Positions 34,675 to 45,323 are shown, counted from the first letter of the stretch. The stretch: 64,000 nucleotides of DNA from Tupaia tana (GCA_026018925.1 JAKSZU010000011.1:8328485-8392484), one strand, 5' to 3'. The notes: generated by a model not told the origin, from the sequence alone. Numbers and translations: made by a program.

Positions 34675-34829
34675 TTCTTCCTTTTTAAATTTTTTTGTTT
34701 TATAATTTTACCTGAGGGCACATGAACTTGCCAGAGATAGATAGAGAGGGAAAGTGATAAAGCACCCTCCCCTCTCCCATGGGATTGGTTATGCCACAAT
34801 CGCTTCTCCTTTATCTCTCCCCTTTTTTG
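34675..34829 (-). repeat. tRNA-derived SINE, 3' part only
   Basis: TTTTACCTGAGGGCACATGA, CTTGCCAGAGATAGATAGAG and CCACAATCGCTTCTCC are the reverse-strand tail half. The tRNA-like head is missing and a purine tract starts where it should be. Confidence 0.75.
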
Positions 34830-34876
34830 GGAAAGAGGAAAGAAAGAAAGAAGAAAGAAAGAGAGAGAGAGAGAAA

Positions 34877-34914
<38 letters not shown>

Positions 34915-34915
34915 A

Positions 34916-34950
<35 letters not shown>

Positions 34951-34953
34951 GAG

Positions 34954-35048
<95 letters not shown>

Positions 35049-35120
35049 AAGAAAGAAAGGGAAAGAAAGAAAAATAAAAAGGAAGAGAGAGAGAAAGAAA
35101 GAAAAAGAAAGAAGAGAAAA
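34830..35120. repeat. 290-bp homopurine tract, (GA)n/(GAAA)n
   Basis: Almost uninterrupted A and G on the plus strand. Long mirror-symmetric purine runs of this type can form triplex (H-DNA). Apparent Arg/Lys/Glu-rich or Ser/Leu/Phe-rich ORFs over it are repeat artefacts. Confidence 0.97.
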
Positions 35121-35224
35121 CTACAGTTTTCAACCGCTGTCTCTAGACGCCTTCTCTTTTCCACCATACTAGTACAATGGCTATCATGAGTTTAATTTAT
35201 AAACTTAGTACTATTGTAGTTTCA

Positions 35225-35425
35225 AGGTCAAGCTCAACTCTCCAGCCTGGTGGCTGGGTATTCCAGTCCCTGCATTTTCAGAAGCACAGTGAGAATATGT
35301 GCCTGGAATCACAGCAGCATGGAGCTGAACGAGACAGGACTGTGGCATGATCACAGCCACTGGGGAGTACTTTCTCCTTCACCTTCTCTCTCTCTGGTGA
35401 GGACACATACCCTCTGTCAATTACA
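35225..35425 (+). repeat. Degraded SINE, probably family D
   Basis: CAGGACTGTGGCATGATCAC, TGGGGAGTACTTTCTCCTTC and CTGGTGAGGACACATACCCT match the body and end. The 5' half is hardly recognisable. Confidence 0.4.
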
Positions 35426-35498
35426 TATACATAAAACGTATTTTATTTTCTTACATAAATGTGCTCCTTCCCTCCCTATGGACATCAGTATTGGTCTT

Positions 35499-35753
35499 TT
35501 TTCTTTTTTGAGAAGGTTTTGCTATAGGGTGCGTGTGATCGCCAGGAAGACAGGAAGAGACAGAGACATGGTGAGAAATCACCCCCCAGGGGGAATGGCC
35601 ACACCGCAGTCCCTTCTCCATTCTCCTCTTGGGATCTTCAGTGCACACGCACTTGCGCCCAGCGTTGAGTTTAAGCCATCAGGTCCAGGACTTGAACCAT
35701 GGTCGACTACATGGGAGTCCAGTGACATAGCCATTATGCCAACTGCTGGTCCC
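35499..35753 (-). repeat. Family A SINE
   Basis: Reverse-strand copy ending GCCAACTGCTGGTCCC. TCAGTATTGGTCTT (35485-35498) recurs with one change at 35754-35767. Confidence 0.93.
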
Positions 35754-35865
35754 TCAGTATTGTTCTTCATAAGAGGTTCTAGAAAATTGTACATGAATTG
35801 TAAACTGTAGCCTCAAATTTTTTTATGCACCGTTTTTTTAGGTAAGAAGTTTTGGAATGGAAAGG

Positions 35866-35985
35866 AACAGACATTTATTGATCCCCTATTATATGGCACA
35901 CACTTTCCTCACAGTATTTTATGCTCAAGATAACCAAGTACAACAAGTTTTATCTCTTCCTCTTACAGATGATACAGTTGGCCAA
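35866..35985 (-). repeat. MIR fragment interrupted by a SINE
   Basis: GACATTTATTGATCCCCTAT, TATGGCACACACTTTCCTCA and CTTCCTCTTACAGATGATAC are the antisense MIR 3' portion. It stops where the family D SINE begins. Confidence 0.8.
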
Positions 35986-35989
35986 AACG

Positions 35990-36231
35990 CAGGGCCAGCA
36001 GGTGATAGAATAGTTAAGGCCTTCAACTCCAATTGGGCTGGACCTGGTTGGACCTGGTGGCTTGAAAACACCAATGCTTTGCACGAATGCGTGCATGCCC
36101 AAAATCCTGACAGGAGAATGGACAAGAAGGGACTGTGGCATGGGCATTCCCTCAGGGATCATTTCTCACTTTCCTTCTCAGTGTCTCTCTCTAATGAGCA
36201 CACATGCCCTATGGCGAACACTTAAAAAAAA
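35990..36231 (+). repeat. tRNA-derived SINE, family D
   Basis: GGGCCAGCAGGTGATAGAAT head. A duplicated TGGACCTGGT (36042-36061) straddles the B-box region, which is disrupted. Tail CACTTAAAAAAAATG. Confidence 0.85.
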
Positions 36232-36945
36232 TGTTTAAAAAGCTCAGGTTATTCCAGAAGTTCTTCACTTCCCTGATCCACACCACCATCGCTCCTCTAC
36301 AGGATTCCAACAGAGTCCAACAGGTTAGCCTGCAACCCCCCACCCCCATTCCCTGTGCCTCCTGTAATTGTTTCTTACACCAAAGCCAGAGTAATATCTT
36401 GTCACTTCCGGATCTCTAGAACCTTGGACTCTCACTTAGAATGAAGACTATTCAGGACCAGCAGGTGGCGTAATGGTTACGTCCCTGGACTCCCATGTAG
36501 TCAATTGCAGTTTGAGTCCTGGATCTGGCGGCTTAAAACCCACTATAGGCACGAATGCATGTGTGCCCAAGATCCTGAGGGGAGAATGGAGGAGAAGGGA
36601 CTGCAGCATGGCTATCCCCCATGGGGGACACTTTCTGTCTCTCTGGCAAGTGCACTTTCCCTCTGGTAAAATTCTCTCCAAAAGAATGAAGAATCCTCAC
36701 AGTGGCTGTAAGGCCCTGTACCATTCGGCCAGTGTTGCTTCTCTGACTTATTTCTTGCCTCCCTTACTCCAGGTCTGCCGGGGATAACCCAGACATGTCC
36801 CTGCCCAGAACCTCATACAGGTGCAGCCAATTGTTCCTTCCAATTGATCACCACTCTTCCATATCCTCAAGTCATGCCCTCCCTTCCTTCAAGTCCTTTA
36901 TCAAATAGTCTCCTTATCCCAGGATGGTCCCCATAACCCTCCATA
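36232..36945 (+). other. Unique or very old repeat sequence around a SINE
   Basis: GGCCCTGTACCATTCGGCCAG, CTTCAAGTCCTTTATCAAAT and nearby phrases recall L2-type ancient LINE 3' sequence, but divergence is too high to be sure. No exon supported. Interrupted by 36455-36683. Confidence 0.3.
36455..36683 (+). repeat. Family A-like SINE with D-type head
   Basis: GGACCAGCAGGTGGCGTAAT combines the CTCF-like core of D with the GTAATGG of A, so it looks transitional. AGAATGAAGA flanks both sides (36438, 36683). Confidence 0.9.
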
Positions 36946-37259
36946 TATAAGGGAATTTAAAAAGTCTGGGAAATTCGGGACCAGCAGGTGACATGGTGGT
37001 TAAGGTGCTGGACACTCCCACATGGCCGACCACAGTTCGAGTCCCGGACCTGGCAGCTTCCTTTCTCCCTTTCCCTCTCTCTCTCTCTCTGTGTTTCTCT
37101 CTGGTCAAATTAAAATACATAAATGAATAAATAAATAAAATTAAATAAAAAATCATTTAAAAAAGTCTGGGAAATTCAATTAAAGTAAGAGTTTCAAAAT
37201 TTGTTTTATAGTTTTTTCCTAATATACGTTTTTCATGAACTTCTTAAAGGCCCCTTTAT
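36946..37259. mobile_element. Mariner-type MITE, copy 3, split by a SINE
   Basis: Left arm TATAAGGGAATTTAAAAAGTC and right arm TTTTCATGAACTTCTTAAAG ending GCCCCTTTATC. Without the SINE at 36977-37159 and one TSD the unit is about 115 bp, with ATTCAATTAAAG in the expected internal place. Confidence 0.7.
36977..37159 (+). repeat. Family B SINE nested in the MITE
   Basis: GGGACCAGCAGGTGACATGG head, perfect B box GGTTCGAGTCCCGG and tail AATAAATAAATAAAATTAAA. The TSD AAAAAGTCTGGGAAATTC is at 36959-36976 and 37160-37177. Confidence 0.95.
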
Positions 37260-39631
37260 CTCTCTCCTTAGTAATGATCACTTTGTAACATACTATATTC
37301 ACTCATTTCCTTGTCATTTCTCATGAAGAAGAAAGTTTCATTAAGGAAGTTTCATCAAGTCAGGGTATTGTTGTTGTTGTTGTCCTTTTTTGTTCTGTTC
37401 TTTGGCTCTGTGCTACATCTCTACACACTCAGTGCTTAGAAAGAATTTGTCTTCAAAGTCTATTTAACCAGTAAGAGATGGGTGAAGACTCCAAACTAAT
37501 ATCTAACACCAAATAGGTGATTTTATGCCCAATAGCCTTCCCCCAAAAAGGCCAAAGGAGCATGGTCCAGGCATGGGAATTACTGCTAGAAATCCAAGAG
37601 AATAACTATTATCTCCTCAGCAGCAGAAATGAACGAAGACATGGTAACACTTCAGTGGAACAGTGGCTCCACTCCTGTTTGGAGGTGTTAGAAGAATGGA
37701 TTGGGACTTGCATTTCACTCTCAGGAGTGGGGCCGAGAGGACAGACTCTGCCATCGGATCAAGAAGCACCTGCCCTCCACGCTGTGAGATGGAAACTAGA
37801 TGTCGTTGTCATAACACCCAGGGGAACCTCACATTGTCCAGAATTACTGCAAACCTTCTCCTGCCTGCACGTAAACTTAAACAGGGCATCATCAGAAGAG
37901 TACCTACACCTCAGGAAAAGATGACAAGAAAAAGAAAAACCTTCAAATATTGAGAAATACCTTTGATTCGTATCAAGTTGAATGACTTTAGCGATTATGT
38001 CACGTGGCATCAAGTTATTTGGGAGGATCTTTTTTTGGTCTCGAGTCTCACTTCTCCCTAAATCATGCACACTCCTCATGTTCAGGGTCACCCTTCTTCT
38101 TCCACAGCAAGCTCCCTCCTTTAACTGAAAAGCGATAGGGCACAGTTTCAGCAGGTTCTGCAGATCCGCAAGGGTGGAGTGAAAATTCCCCGGGTGAGAA
38201 CTCTGTTCGTCAGGAGGAAACACACTGATTTGTTGAGAGCACTACAAACCAGTCTCTGAATTACTCTCCAAGGCCATTTCACTCGTATGCATCTACCACC
38301 AACTACCATATTTCACTTCTTTTGTTCGTTTTATACATCAGGTTGTGACAAATGCAAGTGGAAACTTTCCAGGAAAAATAAGTTTATCTGCACAAAACCC
38401 CGTGGTACCCCATAGCAATTCATTATTTTTCAATGAAATTTACTGCTAGTTGGCAGTTGCCCTAGTTTAATTTTCTGCTGTTTGTTTACTGAACAGGGAA
38501 ACACATAATACAAAGCATAATAAAAGTCAGATTGAGTTAATTAAATGTGGAACCAGAAAACTCTAACTCTGCCTTTTGAACAGTTTTCTCATTAGATTTC
38601 CTTGAAAAGTATCATTTTTAGCTGAAATGTACTTTGACATTTGCAATATATTATTCATTCAGGTCACATTTTCTTTTCTACAACTTCGAGAAGGGAGTTG
38701 ACATTAACTTCCGCTGGTTTGTCAGGGGAAAGGGAAGAAATGGATAAGTGTGGGGACACCCCACCATTTAAATCAACTTGGAGTTCTTCCGGGGCAAGGA
38801 GAGAGGTGCTGTCTTCTTCCAGCAGGACTGTGGTAGATGTAATGATCAGGGCACATCAGAAAGGATTAGAAAATAGACTCTGTAATTAGATTGCTTCATT
38901 TGAAGACATCTTTAGAAACGCTTTGATGCCAGTCCTGTGATTACAGTAATGTTTATAAGCAAAACATCAGCTTCTTAAAAGAAAGAACAAAAAACAAATT
39001 TATGAGTTTGCTTCTGGGGAGTTGGTCAATGAATTGAAAAATTTATAAAAATTCAGTGGAGTTTCTTGGGTCACATCTGTCATGGGTATAGAAAATGCAT
39101 TTCAATCTATAACTTCAAAGTGTGTAGGGACTAATAATGGAAAAGTTGAGTAGACTTCTGTTCATCTAATGGCTTTTAACCACATATATTCAATTAAAGC
39201 ATATATTATTTTCTGGGCCCAAGGTGGGGATTTAATACGTGCTAGAGTTATTTAGAAGTATAATTTTCATGGAGAACCTTCTGGGATCACTAAGTAATTC
39301 TCAGTTATAACACATAGAAGTTCAAATCAAAGACAAAGGAAAAAAACTTTTTCTTTTCCTCATTATTTTATGGATAGTTTTTATTTGTTAGATTTTAGTT
39401 TCATGCAAACAGCCTTCTCTAAGTATTATGTTCTGAAAGATAGAAAAGGAATGACTGCAAAATTTTGAATTAAAATTATATTATTGTCCCAACTAAAGCA
39501 ATCTTTTATTATTTAGAAAGTTTGTTTATTCCTAGTATCTATGTTTACCTGTATCAATTTTTGAATTTTTCTTATTCCAAAGAAATACATGTGTAGAATA
39601 AAATTAAAAAAAAAAAAACTGGAAAAATAGA
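37260..39631. other. Repeat-poor stretch; no gene recognised
   Basis: About 2.4 kb. (GTT)n near 37368. The segment 37500-38230 is less AT-rich and carries overlapping ORFs of 135 codons (plus, 37517-37924) and 154 codons (minus, 37759-38223), with no domain I recognise. The strands overlap and neither shows a supported start context. An A tract (39607-39618) precedes the 7SL-like piece. Confidence 0.45.
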
Positions 39632-39724
39632 GCCAGGCATGATGGTGAATGTCTATAGGTAATGTGAGGAGACTAAGGCAAGAGGATTACAAGATAAAAA
39701 CTCTGTCTTAAAGAAAATAAATAA
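39632..39724 (+). repeat. 7SL RNA-derived monomer (Alu/B1-related), degraded
   Basis: GCCAGGCATGATGGTGAATG, then GAGACTAAGGCAAGAGGATT and ACTCTGTCTTAAAG with an A/T-rich tail parallel the 7SL-derived order (GCCGGGCGTGGTGGC, GAGGCTGAGGCAGGAGGAT, CCTGTCTC). The middle is deleted, giving about 93 bp. Short and diverged, so chance similarity is not excluded. Confidence 0.55.
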
Positions 39725-39731
39725 ACATTCT

Positions 39732-40022
39732 GGGGCCAGTAGATGGCATAGTAGTTACGTTGCTGGACTCCCACGTGGCCAATGTGGTTTGAGTCCCAAG
39801 CCCAGTGGCTTGAAAATCACACCAGGTGTGTGTGTGCATGCTCAAGATCCTGCGAGAAGAATGGAGGAGAAGGGATTACACTGTAGTCATCCACCCCAGG
39901 GTGTGGGGGGTGATTTCTTACTTTCCTTCTCACTGTCTCTGTCTCTGTCTCTCTGTCTCTGTATCTCTTTCACTCGAGCAGTTACACATGCCTTAAGGCA
40001 AAAACCTCTTCAAAAGGGGGGG
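39732..40022 (+). repeat. SINE, family D/A intermediate
   Basis: GGGGCCAGTAGATGGCATAG head (CCAGTAGATGGC is CTCF-like), GGCTTGAAAATCACACCAGG linker and end AAGGCAAAAACCTCTTC. First element of a head-to-tail SINE series. Confidence 0.92.
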
Positions 40023-40025
40023 GGG

Positions 40026-40273
40026 GAACCAGCAGTTAGCGTAATGGCTATGTCGCTGGACTCCCACATAGTCGACCGCGGTTTGTGTCCTGTACCCGGT
40101 GGCTTAAACTCATGCCGGGCAGGTGTGCGTGCGTGCCCAAGATCCCGAGAGGAGAATGGAGGAGAAGGGATTGCGGCATGGCCATCCCCCCTGGGGGGGT
40201 GATTTCTCGCTTTCTGTCTCTCTGTCTGTCTGGCGAGCGCATGCGCCCTATAGCAAAAACCTCTCCAAAAAAA
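40026..40273 (+). repeat. Family A SINE, young
   Basis: GAACCAGCAGTTAGCGTAAT, CpG-rich body, CCTATAGCAAAAACCTCTCC end. It is bordered on both sides by A-run plus G-run (AAAAGGGGGGGGGGG and AAAAAGGGGGGGGGG), suggesting integration in the A/G tail of the previous SINE. Confidence 0.95.
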
Positions 40274-40284
40274 AAGGGGGGGGG

Positions 40285-40480
40285 GAGGTGGAGGGACAGC
40301 AGGTGGCATGGTGGTTAAAGATGCTGGACTTCCACATGGCTGACTGTGGTTCGAGTCCTGGACCTGGCGGCATGCTTTCTCACTTTCTCTCTCTCTCACT
40401 CTCACTCTGTCCCTCTCTGATCAAACTTATAAAATAAAATAACTAACTAAATAAAGTTAAATAAAGTAATTTTAAAAAAG
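40285..40480 (+). repeat. tRNA-derived SINE, family B
   Basis: GGACAGCAGGTGGCATGGTG head, GGTTCGAGTCCTGG B box and tail ACTAAATAAAGTTAAATAAA. Third in the series. Confidence 0.93.
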
Positions 40481-40511
40481 AAAACAAACATTTATGTTAA
40501 AAATACTTGAG

Positions 40512-40770
40512 GACATGGGGCCAGCAAATGGTGTGGTGATTAAGGTGCTGGACTCTCACATGGCCGATTGCTATTTGAACCCCAGAACAAGTGACTTGAA
40601 ACTTATGCCAGGTGTGTGTGCATGTGTGTCCAAAATCTTGAGAAGAGGGAGAAGGGATTGTGGCAGGGCCACCCCCCAAGGATAATGCTCTCTCTGTCTC
40701 TGTCTCTCTCTCCAGTGAGTGCGCATATCCTATGGCAAAAATCTTAAATAAATAAATATATAAATAAATA
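40512..40770 (+). repeat. tRNA-derived SINE, family D
   Basis: ATGGGGCCAGCAAATGGTGT head, degraded B box ATTTGAACCCCAG, and end CCTATGGCAAAAATC with an (AAAT)n tail. Confidence 0.9.
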
Positions 40771-40774
40771 AAAC

Positions 40775-41250
40775 CTGAGAACAAGGGGTGGTACAATAGT
40801 AAGGCAACTGCCCCCACATGGGAACTGTCCTGGATTCACGTCCAGGTACTTCCCTGTGTGTAGCCATGATCCTGACCAGCTGATACTTGGGGTGCATTGC
40901 AGTGCACAGACCAGCACATCGGAGCCTCTCTCTGTCTGTCTGTACCTCTTATGGAAGAAAGAAATAATTGGGTTTTTTTTGGAGAGGTTTTCGCTATAGG
41001 GCGCGTGTACTCGCCAGACAGACAGAGAGAGACATAGAGACAGAAAGTGAGAAATCACCCCCCAGGGGGGTTGGCCACGCCGCAATCCCTTCTCCTCCAT
41101 TCTCCTCTCGGGATCTTGGGCACGCACACACATGTGCCCGGCATGAGTTTTAAGCCACCGGGTCCGGGATGCGAACCGCAGTCGACTATGTGGGAGTCCA
41201 GCGACATAGCCATTATGCTAACTGCTGGTTCCCAGAAATAATTGTTTTTA
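40775..41250 (+). repeat. SINE family C, split by a family A SINE
   Basis: GGGTGGTACAATAGTAAGGC head, GGATTCACGTCCAGG B-box-like motif and CTCTTATGGAAGAAAGAAAT end. Its last bases continue after the insert at 41234. Confidence 0.8.
40971..41233 (-). repeat. Family A SINE nested in family C
   Basis: Reverse-strand full copy with the TSD AGAAATAATTG at 40960-40970 and 41234-41244. Confidence 0.95.
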
Positions 41251-41812
41251 AACAAAGGAATAAAACTGTGGGAAAAAGAAAAGTATGGATAAAAAATAAA
41301 TGTATACAGCTATAGGTATAATTATTAATTTAATTTTTGCTGTATATATAACTTTATGTGTGCACACATAAAATTCTATTGTTGTTATACCTCTATTGGA
41401 TTTGATTCATGTCAATTTGATCATTCTTATAATCTATTTTAAAAATTCCTTTTCCCTATATTCTCCCTCCCTGCCTTCAGCCCAGCTCTGGCCTCACTTC
41501 CACAACTATAACTGGAATAATCACAAATGTTAACTTTATGTGTATATTTTGAGATATTTTTACAAATAAGTATTAACACACATGTAGAAATAGTACCATT
41601 TTACCTTACTGGTTTATAAACATAACACTAAAATGTTATCATAGGTACAATTCTTTACCTATTTTACATCACATTATATCATTAATATTTTTCCATGTCA
41701 AGTACACAAAGTTCCATCAAGTCTTATAGTTACATAATATGCCATTGCATAGATTTGTAAATTATTTTACTATCTTTTAATACATAGAAACTCAACTTGC
41801 TACACTTTTTCT
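41251..41812. other. Unassigned AT-rich sequence
   Basis: No gene recognised. The style (ATTTTTCCATGTCAAGTACA, AATATGCCATTGCATAG) is that of old LINE sequence in reverse, but not assignable. Confidence 0.45.
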
Positions 41813-41827
41813 ACTCTGGAAATCCTT

Positions 41828-42098
41828 TTCTTTTTTTTTTTTTTTTTTTTGAGAGGTTTTCGCTATAGGGCGCATGTGCTTGCCAGACAGAGAGAGACAT
41901 AGAGACAGAAAGCGAGAAATCACCCTCCAGGGGGGATGGTCACACCACAATCCCTTCCCCTCCATTCTACTCTCGGGATCTTGGGCACACACACACACAC
42001 TCGCCCAGCGTGTTTTAAGTCACCGGGTCCGGGACGCAAACCGCGGTCGACTACGTGGGAGTCCAGCGACATAGCCATTACGCTAACTGCTGGTTCCC
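41828..42098 (-). repeat. Family A SINE
   Basis: T tail of about 22 nt, GAGAGGTTTTCGCTATAGGG, (AC)n in the GTGTGCGTGC region and head GCTAACTGCTGGTTCC. The TSD ACTCTGGAAATCCTT is at 41813-41827 and 42099-42113. Confidence 0.95.
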
Positions 42099-42334
42099 AC
42101 TCTGGAAATCCTTGAACCCAGTTTTTTAAGAAAAGTGCATTTCTCTGGGAATCATGATTTGAACTTAGAAAATGCAGAATTTTAGGTATAAATAATAGTC
42201 AACAAAACAAAAGTACCTAGCTAAACGTAGACTTCATAGAAAACTCAGAAATCAGAGATAGCAGGAAAAGAAGATAGGATTACTCATCTTAACCATAAAT
42301 AGTTGATTTATTACTTTAAAAACAAAGCATCTGG

Positions 42335-42592
42335 CGATCAGCAGTTGGTGTAATGGCTATGTCACTGGACTCCCGTATAGTCAATTGCAGTTTGAGTCCC
42401 GGACCCGGTGGCTTAAACTCACACGTGCTCAATATCCAGAAAGGAGAATGGAGGAGAAGAGACTGTGGCATGGCCATCCCCCCTGGGGGTGATTTCTCAC
42501 TTTCTGTCTCTCTGTCTCTCTCTATCTGTCTGACAAGTGCATGCACCCTATAGCAAAAACCTCTCCCCCCCAAAAAAAAAGAAAGAAAGAAA
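42335..42592 (+). repeat. Family A SINE
   Basis: GATCAGCAGTTGGTGTAATG head. An internal deletion removes the GCCGGGCGCGTGTGCG segment (linker jumps from ACTCACACG to TGCTCAATATCC). C run then A-rich tail. Confidence 0.92.
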
Positions 42593-43064
42593 AAGTAAAA
42601 AAGCTTCTTAAGTTATTTGGAAAGCTTTTTTGTTGGGTTATGTCTACTAATACCTTTAGGGACTGATTAATTTTCATATTAGCTGTAGTGTTGAGACTGT
42701 AATTAATGATTTAGCATTTTAAAATGTCAAATGAATTTAAAGTGACATCAGTGAAAATGGTAGAAGAAGGATGTTGGAAAATTCTTTTCTCCATGAAATG
42801 AATTAAAAACTGTCCGCATTTGTCAGAATCAATTCTTCACAATATTGGAAATTAATCAGAGTTCCAGCACCCAAGGTGTATTTTTTTCAGAGAACATAAA
42901 AAATAGATTTAACCTTGGGAACAACAGCAAGCTTTTTGGAGTTGTAGTTACTCACTCTAGTCCTTCTCCCCAGCTTGCAGTAGCAGAGAGACTACACTCA
43001 GCCGGGAAGCCACCAGGAAAAGCAAATCAGAGAGAAATCCCTTCGAAGACCCAGTCACTGAACT
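42593..43064. other. Unassigned sequence
   Basis: No gene or repeat recognised. Confidence 0.5.
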
Positions 43065-43245
43065 AGCTCACAGTCTAGTGATTAAGGGAGCCATATCCAA
43101 CATGGCCATCTCAGTTTGAATCCTGGCCCCAGCGACTTCAGAAACACACCAGGCACACATGCATGTGCACACCAAATTCCAACAGGAAAGAGAAACACAG
43201 AAGGGATTGTGGCTTGTCTATGCCCCATTGGGAAAGTGCCTTGAG
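43065..43245 (+). repeat. SINE family D, 3' eroded
   Basis: CACAGTCTAGTGATTAAGGG head, CAGTTTGAATCCTGG B box and GGGATTGTGGCTTGTC body. The pyrimidine stretch and tail are missing. Confidence 0.7.
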
Positions 43246-43360
43246 GCTCTACACAAACAGGAATGAAAGCTAAGACAGAGTCATAAACCACACCTCAATA
43301 CACACACAAGAGCTGAGAGCAGACAATAATTAAAGGCATTTTAGTAAACCTTTGTTAATT

Positions 43361-43620
43361 TTTTTTTTTGAGAGGTTTTTGCTATAGGGCGTGTGCGCTC
43401 ACCAGACAGAGAGAGAGAGACAGAGAAACAGAAAGTGAGAAATCACCCCCCAGGGGGGATGGCCACACCGCAATCCCTTCTCCTCCATTCTCCTCTCGGG
43501 ATCTTGGGCACGCACGCACACACGCCCGGTGTGAGTTTAAGCCACCGGGTCCGGGACTCGAACCGCGGTCGACCACGTGGGAGTCCAGTGACTTAGTCAT
43601 TACGCTAACTGCTGGTCCCC
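43361..43620 (-). repeat. Family A SINE, young
   Basis: Reverse-strand copy with ACTCGAACCGCGGTCGACCA (complete CpG set) and head CTAACTGCTGGTCCCC. The TSD AACCTTTGTTAATT is at 43347-43360 and 43621-43634. Confidence 0.96.
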
Positions 43621-43795
43621 AACCTTTGTTAATTATTAGCTAGCCACGAAGCTAACCCAGCACAACTTTAGTGATGTTTTATGACTATGAGTATAAGCTA
43701 CAGTGAATTACTTCAGAAAGGTTTTCAAGCAAACAACAATAATAATAACAACAACAAACGCTGGAGAAAGAGGGGGAAGACTCTGATTTCCAAGT

Positions 43796-44115
43796 AGTAT
43801 TAGGGTTATCAGAGAAACAGACTATTAGGCTATATGAAGATATATAGATGGTTTTTATTGGAACTGACCCACATGATAATGGAGGCCAGGAAGTTTCTTA
43901 TTCTGCCCTCTGCAAGCTGATGAACCAGGAAAGTCAGCGGGATGACTCAGTCTGAGCCAAAGGCCTGAAAACTGGTGGGGAGACGGGGAGTTGGTTAAAT
44001 ACCAGGATCTGAAGATTTGAGAACAATGAGCTCTGACATCTGAAGATAGGAGCAGGTGTATGTCTCAGTTCCAGAAGAAAGAGAAGTTTCCCTTTCTCCA
44101 CCATTTGTTCTGTTG
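43796..44115 (-). repeat. Old ERVL-type LTR or L1M 3' end, reverse strand
   Basis: ATTAGGGTTATCAGAGAAAC, TATAGATGGTTTTTATTGG, CCACATGATAATGGAGGCC and GGCCTGAAAACTGGTGGG form the reverse complement of a terminus that ends GTTTCTCTGGAGAACCCTAAT in its family. Which class it is (MLT2-like LTR or L1M) I cannot decide. Confidence 0.55.
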
Positions 44116-44167
44116 GGACCCTAAATGCTATGATTACTTGTTCTACATATCAGCCTCTAGGGCCTCT

Positions 44168-44425
44168 CGGCTTCTTTTTGTTTGTTTGCTGCAGGGTAGC
44201 ATGTGCTGACAAAGACAGAGAAACAGAGAGAGAAGAGGAAAGTGAGAAATCACTTCCTGGGGAATGGCCATGCTGTAGTTCCTTCTCTTCCAGTCTCCTC
44301 TCTGGAATTTGGGTACTTGTGCGTACCTGTCCGGCATGATTTTCAAACATTGGTCTGGGACTGAACTCCATTGTCAGCCACATTAGATACTGCTGCTTTA
44401 ACCTCCACACCACCTTCTGGCCTCC
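44168..44425 (-). repeat. tRNA-derived SINE, family D
   Basis: TTTGTTTGTTTGCTGCAGGG tail side, AATCACTTCCTGGGGAATGG body and head ACACCACCTTCTGGCCTCC. Confidence 0.82.
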
Positions 44426-45309
44426 TCCTAGCTACTTTTTAAAGTATACATATTTCCCTAGGAAATTACATCTCTCTCTTTACCTAATACCTAGGACAGT
44501 CAGTGCTGTCATCGGAGACTGCCATGTGGTGGTTATAAAACTTCTGAGTGAGGATTATCTTCAGAACTGTTCAGGAATAAGACAAGTTCTTAGCACAGTC
44601 CTTTTCGTAGACCAGCAGCTATATTTCAACAAAATTCCCATCCCTTATATGGTAAAAAAGTATATTAATCTTAATTTCCTACAGCAGGAAGTGGGGGAAG
44701 TTAATTAATTAATTAATTAGCACAGCTTATCTGCAGTAAGAGTTAAAATCAAGTGCTGAAAGTCAACCTGCTCAGTCATTAAAGATACAGATTCTGAGTA
44801 TATGAAAACCTTCGGGGAGATTTTTCCAATGAACGGTTTGTCAAAGAGTTGAGCAGTTCCGTGAAGCTGATAAGTTGGGAGTCAAAAGCACTTGCTCAGG
44901 CAGGGATGCAATCTTAGCCTTAATCTCCAGAACACACCATTATGACTTTATTCATTTGTATTATTAGAAAAAGTCTATGTATGCTTAATGGAATATCATA
45001 ACAAAACTCATTATTAAATCATTAAAAAGTAAAATATTATCTAATAGGTGACTGTTTCTTGTAAGACTATGACTAATTTTAGCAGAAAGTCTCAAGGCCT
45101 TAAAAATGCTCATTAAAAAATAAAAAATGAACAGAGCCCACTTACAGGTTTAACCAACGCACCTGGTTGTATGTTACATAAGTGCTCACATCCTGTAAAC
45201 TCCATAGACTTTCATTGCTATTTGCCTTATAAAGTATGTGCCCTGCTGTTATTTATGGACAAGGACACTTTAATCTTGGGAATTAACTCCATTAGAAGGA
45301 TTCTTCCAA
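44426..45309. other. Unassigned AT-rich sequence
   Basis: (TTAA)n at 44700-44720. No gene or family assigned. Confidence 0.5.
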
Positions 45310-45323
45310 TAGTCAGCCTTTTT

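Noticed and set aside
34754-35189. Several Arg/Glu/Lys-rich and Ser/Leu/Phe-rich ORFs
   Set aside because: Translation of the (GA)n/(GAAA)n tract in different frames.
35250-35810. 186-codon plus-strand ORF
   Set aside because: Covers one degraded and one family A SINE; no protein family features.
37517-38223. Overlapping 135- and 154-codon ORFs in non-repeat DNA
   Set aside because: They overlap on opposite strands and show no domain, signal or splice evidence. A short LCPIAF string appears in both, reflecting a roughly 15-bp imperfect inverted repeat, which I judged chance.
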